Source of the DNA: Halohasta salina
GTDB lineage: Archaea; Halobacteriota; Halobacteria; Halobacteriales; Haloferacaceae
Length of the DNA stretch: 64,000 nt
Assembly: GCF_024178165.1 (NCBI RefSeq)
Contig: NZ_JAMZIE010000003.1
Span: forward strand, 310,001-374,000
Direction of reading: 5' to 3'
Shown here in pieces: positions 6,634-13,559 of the stretch. A program made the position numbers and the translations under genes. Position 1 is the first letter of the stretch; every line of letters begins with the position of its first letter. The notes beneath the pieces were generated by a model. The model worked only from the letters and a program-made list of their open reading frames with translations, was not told the origin of the DNA and made no database searches.

Positions 6634-9573
6634 CTACCCCTCCTCGTCGGGGTCGACCCCGTCGATCCCCCATCCTTCGGCCGACGCCTCGTCGTCAGCC
6701 GACGGCTCCGTCGGGTCGACGAGCGACGACTCCTCGACCGGCTCTCCCTCCGCGTCGAGATAGGCGTCGAAGGGGTTGTCGGCCGCCTCGGCCGGCTCGT
6801 CGACCTCGCTGTCTTCGGTCGCTGTGGGGGTGTCGGTTGCGTGACGATCCGTCTTCGATCCCTCGCTCTCCGCGCCGTTGACGCCGGCCGCCTCGTCGAG
6901 GTCCGGTCCTGCGGCATCGGGATCCGGTCCCGTGGCATCGGACCCCGCTTCGGGGACATCGAGCATCCCGTCGAGGGCCTCGCTAATCGAGGCGCCCGCT
7001 CGGCCGCGGTACTCCTCGAAGAGTTCCTCGCCGGCTTCGAGGATCTCCGTGGCGATCGCCTGCTGTTCCTCGCCGGGATCGGGCCGGGGAACCAACGCCT
7101 CGGTCTCGGGGTCGACGTCGATCAACACGGACTCCATCTCCCGGAGGTCTTCGAGGCTCGCTTCCAGTTGATCGTTGGCCATCAGCGCGAGGATCGTATC
7201 GGGGTCGTTGATGTAGGCCTGCACCGTCGCGGCGACCTGCGTGTAGGTGTTGAGCCCGCGGTCGATCAGGTAGGCCAACACGAGCCGGCGCTCGAACAGC
7301 TCGCTTTTGAGTTCCGCGTCGGTCCAGCCGCGGTCGAACTTGATCTCTTCGAGGGTATTCGAGGTCCCCATCTTCAGGAACTCGTCGCCCTCGGCCTGCC
7401 ACTGGTAGATGTCTTGGACGTTGATCTCGTCGTTCTCGGCGTCGTAGTGGTTGATCTCGGTGAGCGATTTGGTCCGGCGGACCTTCTTGCCGCGAACGCG
7501 GGTCGACGTCTGGATCGACACGAGGTCGAGCGCCGAGAACATCGTCTTCGAGACGTTGATTGGCTGGGTTGTAAACCGCTTGAGCACCTCCCCCACGGAG
7601 TCGGCGTGGAACGTCGTGTAGGTCGTGTGGCCCGTCGACATGACCTGAAACAGCGTCCGGCCCTCTTCGCCGCGGATCTCGCCCATCACGATGTAGTCGG
7701 GTCGCTGCCGGAGGGCGGCCTCCAGCAGGTCGAACTCGTCGATGTCGCCCTTGTCGCTCTCGGTGAACGACGGTCGCGTGACCGAGGCGATCCAGTTGCG
7801 CTGGGGGAGTTCGACCTCGCGTGTATCCTCGATCGAGACGATCTTGGTGTTCGATGGAATGAACAGGGAGACCGCGTTCAGCGAGGTGGTCTTCCCCGAG
7901 GCCGTCCCACCGGCGAAGATGAGCGATTTGTCGTTTTCGATGGCCAGCCAGAGGAACGCCATCTGGTCCAGCGAGAACGTCTTCCAGTTGATGAGGTCGA
8001 CCGGCGTAAAGGGGACCTCCTTGAACTGTCGGATCGTGTAGTTGGTCCCGTGGTCCGAGACCTCTTTGCCGAGGGTGAGCTGGGCCCGTGAGCCGTCGGG
8101 GAGGGTGGCGTCGACCTGCGGGCTGCGCTTGGAGACGCCCTTGCCGGAGCGCTGGGCGAGTTTGACGACGAAGTCGTCGAGGTCGCCCTCGCCGTGGATG
8201 ACGTTGGTGATGATCTGTTCGTAGCCGGAGTGGTAGACGAACACGGGGGAGTTGTAGCCGTCACAGGAGATGTCCTCGACGTTGATGTCGTGTTTGATCG
8301 GGTCGATTCGCTCGTAGCCGAGGAAGTCTCGCTGGAGGTAGTACAGCAGCTTTTCGACCTGATACTCGGTGAGCGATTCGGGGTCCTCGGCGAGCACTGC
8401 CGGCTCGGGCCGGGCGGCGATCCCGTCGAGTTCCCCGGTCGCGTCGTCGGTCTCCTCTGCGGGGGCGAGGCCGACGCTCGCCAGCAGTTCGCCCACCTCG
8501 CTGTCGGGATCGAGGTCGACGCGGTAGGCCTCGGGGTCGAGCCGGTCGGGGACGAGCCGCTCGTGGAGCGGCGGCCGGTCGTCGGTCCCGCCGCTGCGGT
8601 CCCGCGAGGCGAGATGCTCGCCGTAGTGGGTGCCGGCAGCCCGCGAGGGGGTGGTCTCCTCGTCGGTTTCCAGATCGTCGAACAGCCCTTCCAGCTGGCT
8701 GATGGGCTCTTCGAACCGCTCGACGACGGCTTCGGTGCGGTCCAACAGTCCGTTGAGCCGGTCGACGACCACCGGTGGGAGATCGGCCAGCCGCTCGATC
8801 GCCGAGCGGTCGCTGCCGGCGTCGTAGAGTCCGTATCGAGCCAACAGTCGGTCGGTCTCGGCTTCGATCACCGCCCGGCGGGCCTCGGTGTCGGCGGCCT
8901 CGGCTCCCTGTTCGCCGTACTTGATCGCGGTCCGGAGCTTGCCGGTCAGAAAGGTCGCGATATCGGTCTCGATCTCGTTGCGGTAGGGCTCGACGACGTA
9001 GTATTTCGTCTCGTTTTCCTTGGTCGACCGGAAGATGATCACGAACGCGTAGGGCTCGTTGACCCAGTAGCGCTCGACCTCGGTGAAGTGGGTCTTCTTT
9101 TCGATCGGCACCGCCTTTTCGAGGTCGTAGCGGTTCACCAGCGTCGTCGACCCCTCGTCGGTCGTGAAAAAGGCGTCCTCGTCGAGGTCGTCGTGGACGT
9201 CGACCGTCCGCTCGTCGACGAGGTCGGCCAGTCGCTCGGCGGTCTCCGCGCCGCCGGCCAGCATCGAACCGAGGGAATCGGGGTCGAAGCCCAGCGCCTC
9301 GCCCTCGTCGAAGGGGACGACTTCGCCGTCGACCCGCGGCGGCGAGCCGTCGGGCTCGTAGTAGTATGCGCGTTTGTAGTGCTCCCACGACCACACCCCT
9401 TTGACGACCGGCGTGGTCGACGGATCGCGGAGCGATTCGACGTACGCATGGAGGCGACCGGCCCGCTCGGCGGCGTGTTCGACCGCTCGGCGGGGCTCGT
9501 CGGTCGGCGACGGCTCGGCCGACCCGGTGCCCGACTCGGCCTGCCCGGGGACATCGGCCTCGTCGACTGCCAT
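6634..9573 (-). CDS. pilB3: type IV pilus/secretion ATPase, PilB type (long form)
   Basis: A 979-residue ATPase, far longer than the 573-residue paralogue at 33912. The core runs from about residue 400 to 800: LLYYLQRDF and VEDISCDGYNSPVFVYH, Walker A GGTASGKTTS near residue 550, Walker B region with VMGEIRGEEG near 625, then the His box GHTTYTTFHAD. An N-terminal region of about 390 residues is acidic and partly ordered (ERYWVNEPYAFVII), and the last 120 residues are low-complexity and rich in Asp, Glu, Ala and Pro. It powers pilin assembly or retraction at the inner face of the membrane. It is the first gene of a seven-gene operon. Confidence 0.92.
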   Translation of the reverse strand: MAVDEADVPGQAESGTGSAEPSPTDEPRRAVEHAAERAGRLHAYVESLRDPSTTPVVKGVWSWEHYKRAYYYEPDGSPPRVDGEVVPFDEGEALGFDPDSLGSMLAGGAETAERLADLVDERTVDVHDDLDEDAFFTTDEGSTTLVNRYDLEKAVPIEKKTHFTEVERYWVNEPYAFVIIFRSTKENETKYYVVEPYRNEIETDIATFLTGKLRTAIKYGEQGAEAADTEARRAVIEAETDRLLARYGLYDAGSDRSAIERLADLPPVVVDRLNGLLDRTEAVVERFEEPISQLEGLFDDLETDEETTPSRAAGTHYGEHLASRDRSGGTDDRPPLHERLVPDRLDPEAYRVDLDPDSEVGELLASVGLAPAEETDDATGELDGIAARPEPAVLAEDPESLTEYQVEKLLYYLQRDFLGYERIDPIKHDINVEDISCDGYNSPVFVYHSGYEQIITNVIHGEGDLDDFVVKLAQRSGKGVSKRSPQVDATLPDGSRAQLTLGKEVSDHGTNYTIRQFKEVPFTPVDLINWKTFSLDQMAFLWLAIENDKSLIFAGGTASGKTTSLNAVSLFIPSNTKIVSIEDTREVELPQRNWIASVTRPSFTESDKGDIDEFDLLEAALRQRPDYIVMGEIRGEEGRTLFQVMSTGHTTYTTFHADSVGEVLKRFTTQPINVSKTMFSALDLVSIQTSTRVRGKKVRRTKSLTEINHYDAENDEINVQDIYQWQAEGDEFLKMGTSNTLEEIKFDRGWTDAELKSELFERRLVLAYLIDRGLNTYTQVAATVQAYINDPDTILALMANDQLEASLEDLREMESVLIDVDPETEALVPRPDPGEEQQAIATEILEAGEELFEEYRGRAGASISEALDGMLDVPEAGSDATGPDPDAAGPDLDEAAGVNGAESEGSKTDRHATDTPTATEDSEVDEPAEAADNPFDAYLDAEGEPVEESSLVDPTEPSADDEASAEGWGIDGVDPDEEG

Positions 9574-9595
9574 GGCCCCCGATACCTGCTATCAA

Positions 9596-9605
9596 CGTAT
9601 ATACC
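9596..9605 (-). promoter_or_regulatory. TATA box of the long-form pil operon
   Basis: On the reverse strand GGTATATACG is centred about 28 bases before the ATG at 9573, the normal distance between an archaeal TATA box and the transcription start. This supports the chosen start and a leaderless transcript. Confidence 0.6.
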
Positions 9606-9689
9606 TCTCGGGGATTCTATCAATACTGATAACTAAACGAGGGGAAACTGGCTCTCGGTTGTCGGTCGGTCCCGCCGACGGCGATCCTC

Positions 9690-10082
9690 TCAGGGGACCG
9701 GCGTCACGTCGTGGCCGAGAGCCTCGACCGCCTCGACGATCGCCTCGTGGTCGGCGGTCGCCTCGTAGTAGAACACGAGGTCGAAGGTGCCCTCCCGGAG
9801 GAGCTGTTGGCACTCCCAGACGAACGCCTCGTCGTCGACCGTCAGCCCCTGAAACTGGTTCGACGAGAAGTCGGTGTCGTCGTTGCCGGCGTAAATATAC
9901 GTCTCGCCTTTGCCCGCGTGGTCGGCGATGATGTCGTTGAGATCGACGGTAAGCTCGTGCATTTCGAGGTCCTGATCGCTCGTCAGATCGGTGTGGACGA
10001 TCAGCCCGACCAGTTCGATCTCGCCGGGTTCCAACAGCGCCTTGGTCCGCTGATAGAGCTCCGAGTCAAGCGTCTCGCTCAT
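9690..10082 (-). CDS. conserved haloarchaeal protein, DUF5778-like
   Basis: A 130-residue soluble acidic protein. I use the ATG at 10082 (MSETLDSELYQRTKALL) rather than the much longer open frame, which would run through the promoter of the divergent gene at 10188. The fold looks alpha/beta, with LVGLIVHTDL near residue 25 and DLVFYYEATADHEAIV near the end. I see no catalytic motif, membrane segment or metal site. It resembles a small family restricted to haloarchaea (DUF5778 in my memory). A possible TATA element, CGTTTACAGG on the reverse strand, lies about 25 bases upstream of the start. Function unknown. Confidence 0.7.
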   Translation of the reverse strand: MSETLDSELYQRTKALLEPGEIELVGLIVHTDLTSDQDLEMHELTVDLNDIIADHAGKGETYIYAGNDDTDFSSNQFQGLTVDDEAFVWECQQLLREGTFDLVFYYEATADHEAIVEAVEALGHDVTPVP

Positions 10083-10158
10083 ACCGATGCTGGACGGTCG
10101 ACCTGTAAACGACTGCCGGTTCGCGCCGGCTATCAGCCGCCAGAATCGGACACGAATC

Positions 10159-10166
10159 TTTATAAA
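10159..10166 (+). promoter_or_regulatory. TATA box of the membrane-protein gene at 10188
   Basis: TTTATAAA is centred 26 bases before the ATG at 10188, so the gene is probably transcribed without a leader. This decides the start in favour of 10188 over upstream in-frame codons. Confidence 0.6.
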
Positions 10167-10187
10167 TCCTGTCTTACACATTCCACT

Positions 10188-10910
10188 ATGACCGATTCGG
10201 TCCGGCGGTTTTTCCTCGGTCGCGACCGGACAGCGGCGGCGTTGCAGTTTCGGATCGCGGCCGCGTTGACCGTCGCGGCCTTCGGCACGCTCGCGGTACC
10301 GACCGTCTGGGCGGAGTACGTCTCCGCAGGGGGCAGCGAGGCGATGCAGTTGGCGACCGCCGGCGGGTTCGTCCTGTCGGTGATCGCCGCCGTCTACGTC
10401 GTCGCCAAATCCGCCGCGATCAACCCTTACGTACCGACTGCGGCGGTGTTCGTCGTGCTCACGAGCTACGCCGTCACCGGGGTCATCAGCCAGTCGCAAC
10501 TCGTCTTCTTCGTCGCGCCGGCGATCTTCCTCGGGATCCTCACTGCCCTAGCGGCCTACGCCAACGACGGCGCGCTACCGGCACTGTCGATCGTCTTCTT
10601 CCCGGTGTTCGGCTACATGATCAACGCTCCCTACGGGCTCGCCTCGGGGTTCGGCATGGCCGACCGCGTTCGGATCGCCCTCGTGTTCAGCCTGCTGTTT
10701 ACGCTCTCGATCGGCATCGCAGGCTTCCTCACCGGGGTCGCTATCCGCCGGCTGGTCGACTACGCCGATCTGCTCACCGTCGAGCAGCTCCGCGATCCGG
10801 ACACCCCACTCCCCGAGGCGATCGTCGACCAACAGTCGGCCGACGACGCCACGGATACGCCATCCGCCGAGCCGGTCGACGACACGGGCGACGCGCCGGT
10901 CGACGACTAG
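10188..10910 (+). CDS. hypothetical haloarchaeal membrane protein (about six TM segments)
   Basis: A 240-residue protein with six or so hydrophobic segments between residues 15 and 185, a short charged loop VDYADLLTVEQLRDP after the last one, and a C-terminal acidic tail of about 35 residues rich in Asp, Ala and Thr. The start is set by a TATA box at the leaderless distance. There is no transporter, protease or enzyme motif that I recognise. It is divergent from the DUF5778-like gene and convergent with carA. Likely a haloarchaea-specific inner membrane protein; function unknown. Confidence 0.7.
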   Translation: MTDSVRRFFLGRDRTAAALQFRIAAALTVAAFGTLAVPTVWAEYVSAGGSEAMQLATAGGFVLSVIAAVYVVAKSAAINPYVPTAAVFVVLTSYAVTGVISQSQLVFFVAPAIFLGILTALAAYANDGALPALSIVFFPVFGYMINAPYGLASGFGMADRVRIALVFSLLFTLSIGIAGFLTGVAIRRLVDYADLLTVEQLRDPDTPLPEAIVDQQSADDATDTPSAEPVDDTGDAPVDD

Positions 10911-10924
10911 CCCGGACGGCGACG

Positions 10925-11032
10925 GGTAGCCGGTCGACCAGTGGTCCCTACCAAGAGCTCGACCGGTAGTCGACGTCTACCGACCGGTAGCGAGTGTCTA
11001 TCCACGCGGTAAACGAACGCTACCGGTCGGTG
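10925..11032. repeat. cluster of GTAG/CTAC inverted repeats in a convergent gap
   Basis: Between the stops of two convergent genes there are repeated GTAG and CTAC half-sites: GTAG-TCGACGT-CTAC at 10966-10980, CTACCG-AC-CGGTAG at 10977-10990 sharing the CTAC, a wider GGTAG...CTACC pair at 10925-10953, and GCTACCGGTCGG near 11021. The cluster could act as a bidirectional terminator or a protein-binding site. It belongs to a repeat family seen at five other places in the window. Confidence 0.5.
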
Positions 11033-11060
11033 AAATATAGAAATCAGTCCGCAGCGCTGC

Positions 11061-12125
11061 TCAGTCGGCCGTGGCGACGGGTTCGTTCTCGTCGGCCATC
11101 GCCAGCACATCGTCGAAGAAATCCAGCGAGTCGTGGGGGCCGGGGTTGGCCTCGGGGTGGTACTGGCGGGTGATGATGTCCAGTTCCTCGCTGGCGAGCC
11201 CCTCGGCGGTGTCGTCGTTGACGTTGATCTGTTTGACCGACAGCTCGCCCGGATCGGAGACGGTGTAGCCGTGGTTCTGGGTGGTCATGACCACGCGGCC
11301 CGAATCGAGATCACGGACCGGCTGATTGACGCCGCGGTGGCCAAAGGCCATCTTTTCGGTGTCGCCGCCGAAGGCACGGGCGACGATCTGCTGGCCGAGA
11401 CAGATGCCCGCGACGGGCACCTCGCCGGCGAACTCCTCGACGAGCGACTGGGCGTTGTCGAAGTTGGCCGGATCGCCGGGGCCGTTCGAGATGAAGAGGA
11501 TATCGGGCTCGACCTCGCGGACGTCGGCGGCGCTGGCCTCGCAGGACAGGACGTGAACGTCCGCGCCGCGCTCGTTGAGCGAGTCGATGATCGATCCTTT
11601 CGCACCGCAGTCGATGAGGGCGACGTCGTAGGAGCCGTCGCCGAGGTGTGTTGTCGGCTCGGGGGTGGTGACCTGCGAGCCGATGTCGACGTGGTCGCTC
11701 ATCGCCTTACAGTCGGCGAGTTCGGCCTTGGCGTCCTCGGGGGTGACGTCCTCGCCGGCGGCGATCCCACATTTCATCGCACCCTCTTCGCGAATGGAGG
11801 TGACGAGATCGCGGGTTTCGATGTGGTCGATCGCCGGGACGCCCTCGCTTTCGAGCCACGTCGCCACGTCCTCGGTGAACTCCCGGGCGACGGCGGCTCG
11901 GGGGTGGACGCGACCGGACTCGAAGCGGTCGGCCCGGACCCCGTAGTTGCCGATCAGCGGGTAGGAAAAGGTCAGCACCTGTTCCTCGTAGGAGGGGTCA
12001 GTGAGACTCTCCTCGTACCCCGTATAGGCGGTCGTAAAAACCAGTTCGCCGCGTGTGCGACCCGGCGCGCGGCAGCGGGCTTCGAGCACGCGGCCATCGG
12101 CCAGTGCGATGTAGGCGTCCGACAT
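11061..12125 (-). CDS. carA: carbamoyl-phosphate synthase small (glutaminase) subunit
   Basis: A 354-residue protein that hydrolyses glutamine and passes ammonia to the large subunit CarB for carbamoyl phosphate, the precursor of arginine and pyrimidines. The N-terminal CarA domain occupies about residues 1-140 and the class I amidotransferase domain 165-345. The catalytic triad is visible: Cys242 in GICLGQQ, His323 and Glu325 in QYHPEANPG. The length is normal for the family. The gene diverges from an Lrp/AsnC regulator, and a palindrome abuts its start codon, so feedback by an amino acid-responsive regulator is plausible. carB is not in this window. Confidence 0.96.
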   Translation of the reverse strand: MSDAYIALADGRVLEARCRAPGRTRGELVFTTAYTGYEESLTDPSYEEQVLTFSYPLIGNYGVRADRFESGRVHPRAAVAREFTEDVATWLESEGVPAIDHIETRDLVTSIREEGAMKCGIAAGEDVTPEDAKAELADCKAMSDHVDIGSQVTTPEPTTHLGDGSYDVALIDCGAKGSIIDSLNERGADVHVLSCEASAADVREVEPDILFISNGPGDPANFDNAQSLVEEFAGEVPVAGICLGQQIVARAFGGDTEKMAFGHRGVNQPVRDLDSGRVVMTTQNHGYTVSDPGELSVKQINVNDDTAEGLASEELDIITRQYHPEANPGPHDSLDFFDDVLAMADENEPVATAD

Positions 12126-12138
12126 TACGAGTTACGTA
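12126..12138. promoter_or_regulatory. palindromic site 1, TACG-N5-CGTA (candidate Lrp operator)
   Basis: TACGAGTTACGTA has inverted TACG/CGTA arms around a 5-bp core and directly abuts the carA start codon. A TATA-like CTTAAG lies about 25-32 bases upstream of carA, so this site would cover the transcription start. It matches the site at 12177-12189 in arms and length. Confidence 0.45.
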
Positions 12139-12176
12139 TCCTTCTTCGTTCTTAAGTGCGTCGTTCGAAGGTTCGC

Positions 12177-12189
12177 TACGAAATTCGTA
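12177..12189. promoter_or_regulatory. palindromic site 2, TACG-N5-CGTA (candidate Lrp operator)
   Basis: TACGAAATTCGTA is a palindrome that is perfect except for its central base. Its centre is 51 bp, close to five helical turns, from that of site 1, so both sites could be bound on the same DNA face by an Lrp dimer or octamer. It lies 32 bases before the regulator's start codon. Confidence 0.5.
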
Positions 12190-12221
12190 ATCACTAACCC
12201 GCTCCGACCGCAGGGGTCAGC

Positions 12222-12635
12222 ATGGACGACCTCGACCGACAGATCCTCTCGATCCTTCGCCGGGACGCACGGACCCCCTACACCGAGATCGCCGACCGCG
12301 TCGGGACCAGCGAGGGGACCGTCCGGAACCGCGTCGACCGGCTGACCGAGGAGGGGATCATCGAGCGGTTTACGGTCACCACCCAGACGGGCAACGTCAA
12401 GGCGATGATCGAGGTCTCGGTCGACATGAACGTGAATACGAGCGCGGTCTCCGAGCGGCTGGCCGACTGGGAGGAGGTCGACTTCGTCTGGCAGGTCTCC
12501 GGCGAGGACGACATCGTGCTCGTGGTCGACTGTGTCGACACCCAAGCGGTCAACGGACTGATTACGCGGGCTCGCGAACTCAACGAGGTCAAGGGAACGA
12601 CGACGCGGCTGATCCTCGACGAGCGGCTCGGATAG
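12222..12635 (+). CDS. Lrp/AsnC family transcriptional regulator
   Basis: A 137-residue regulator. Residues 1-50 form a winged helix-turn-helix of the AsnC type (LDRQILSILRRDARTPYTEIA, then GTSEGTVRNRVDRL); residues 60-135 form the ligand-binding RAM/ACT-like domain with the conserved acidic and glycine turns (VSGEDDIVLVVD). The length is slightly short but normal for haloarchaeal Lrp proteins. It diverges from carA, and two matching palindromes lie in the shared promoter region, which suggests autoregulation and control of carA, perhaps by arginine, glutamine or another amino acid. The ligand cannot be told from the sequence. Confidence 0.92.
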   Translation: MDDLDRQILSILRRDARTPYTEIADRVGTSEGTVRNRVDRLTEEGIIERFTVTTQTGNVKAMIEVSVDMNVNTSAVSERLADWEEVDFVWQVSGEDDIVLVVDCVDTQAVNGLITRARELNEVKGTTTRLILDERLG

Positions 12636-12683
12636 CCAGCGCGTATCGAACGCTTATTTAGCCCGCTGGGGTATGGTGTAGGT

Positions 12684-13250
12684 ATGACAGCCGACGACGA
12701 CGCCGGGGGCGACGTACACGAAAACGCCGGACAGGACGTGATCGCGGTCGACGCCGACGACACCGAACAGGAACTCGTCAACCGACTCGACGCCCACACG
12801 GGCGACGGCATCCGCCACCGGGCGTTTACGTGTCTCGTCTTCGACAGCGAGGGCCGCCTGCTGTTGGCCCAGCGCAGCCCCGACAAACGGCTCTGGGACA
12901 CCCACTGGGATGGGACGGTCGCCTCCCACCCCGTCGAGGGTCAGAGCCAAGCCGAAGCCACGATCCAGCGGCTCGAAGAGGAACTCGGCGTCACGCCCGA
13001 CCAGTACGACGAGGTCGAACTCACCGACCGCTTCGAGTACAAACGCTACTACGAGAACGCCGGTGTCGAGTGGGAGGTCTGTGCCGTCCTCAAGGTCACC
13101 CTCGAAGACACGACGCTCGACCCCGACGAAGCGGAGATCGCCGGGCTGCTGTGGGTCGACTACGAACACCTCCACGACAACCCACAGTGGTACCGCCAAC
13201 TCCGACTCTGTCCGTGGTTCGAGATCGCCATGCGGCGTGACTTCGCCTGA
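12684..13250 (+). CDS. idi: Nudix protein of the type I isopentenyl-diphosphate isomerase family
   Basis: A 188-residue protein matching type I IDI, which interconverts IPP and DMAPP for archaeal lipid and carotenoid synthesis. Residues 42-185 align with E. coli IDI: H45 in RHRAF, the WDTHWDGTV stretch (71-79), the Nudix-like helix ATIQRLEEELG, and E131 in WEVC at the place of catalytic Glu116. However, the catalytic Cys67 of the E. coli enzyme falls on Ala80 (TVASHP where E. coli has SVCGHP). So either catalysis differs or the protein is another Nudix enzyme. An N-terminal acidic extension of about 30 residues is present. A TATA-like CTTATTTAG lies about 27 bases upstream. Confidence 0.75.
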   Translation: MTADDDAGGDVHENAGQDVIAVDADDTEQELVNRLDAHTGDGIRHRAFTCLVFDSEGRLLLAQRSPDKRLWDTHWDGTVASHPVEGQSQAEATIQRLEEELGVTPDQYDEVELTDRFEYKRYYENAGVEWEVCAVLKVTLEDTTLDPDEAEIAGLLWVDYEHLHDNPQWYRQLRLCPWFEIAMRRDFA

Positions 13251-13256
13251 CGGTCG

Positions 13257-13469
13257 CTAACCCGTGCGGGTCAGAATGGTCCCCTTCCGTGCGCCGGCGA
13301 CCTTCACCGAAAACACCCGTTCTCGGGGAATGATCTCGTAGACGTCCCGCCCGTTTTCCTCGCCGGCTTTCACCCGCCAGTGGTCGGTGTCCTCCTCGTA
13401 GGTGATGTCGTTGGCGTCGACGCGGTACTCGATCGGCCCGTCGGCGGTTTCGTATTTGATGACGGCCAT
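13257..13469 (-). CDS. small conserved haloarchaeal protein
   Basis: A 70-residue protein starting MAVIKYETADGPIEYRV, with alternating hydrophobic and charged residues that suggest an all-beta fold (IKYET, ITYEED, WRVKAG, DVYEIIP, VFSVKV). There is no signal peptide, Cys pair or DNA-binding motif. It is convergent with the idi-like gene, with six bases between the stops, and divergent from the HerA-like ATPase. I recognise no named family. Its compact, repeat-free sequence and typical codon use suggest that it is a real gene. Confidence 0.6.
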   Translation of the reverse strand: MAVIKYETADGPIEYRVDANDITYEEDTDHWRVKAGEENGRDVYEIIPRERVFSVKVAGARKGTILTRTG

Positions 13470-13528
13470 AGCCGGCTATACGCCTTCGATGATAAGTAGG
13501 CTGTCGACACCAGTCGGTCGGGGGAAGG

Positions 13529-13536
13529 GTTTACAC
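13529..13536 (+). promoter_or_regulatory. TATA-like element of the HerA-like gene
   Basis: GTTTACAC is centred about 28 bases before the ATG at 13560, giving a leaderless transcript. Confidence 0.4.
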
Positions 13537-13559
13537 GCCCGGCAGACCGTCGGTACCGT

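Noticed and set aside
5869-8091. A 740-codon plus-strand frame opposite the pilB/pilC genes
   Set aside because: It spans two well-supported reverse-strand genes and has no recognisable domain; codon-bias shadow.
10911-11060. tRNA-like structure in the GTAG/CTAC cluster
   Set aside because: Inverted repeats are present, but there is no T-loop sequence or acceptor stem.
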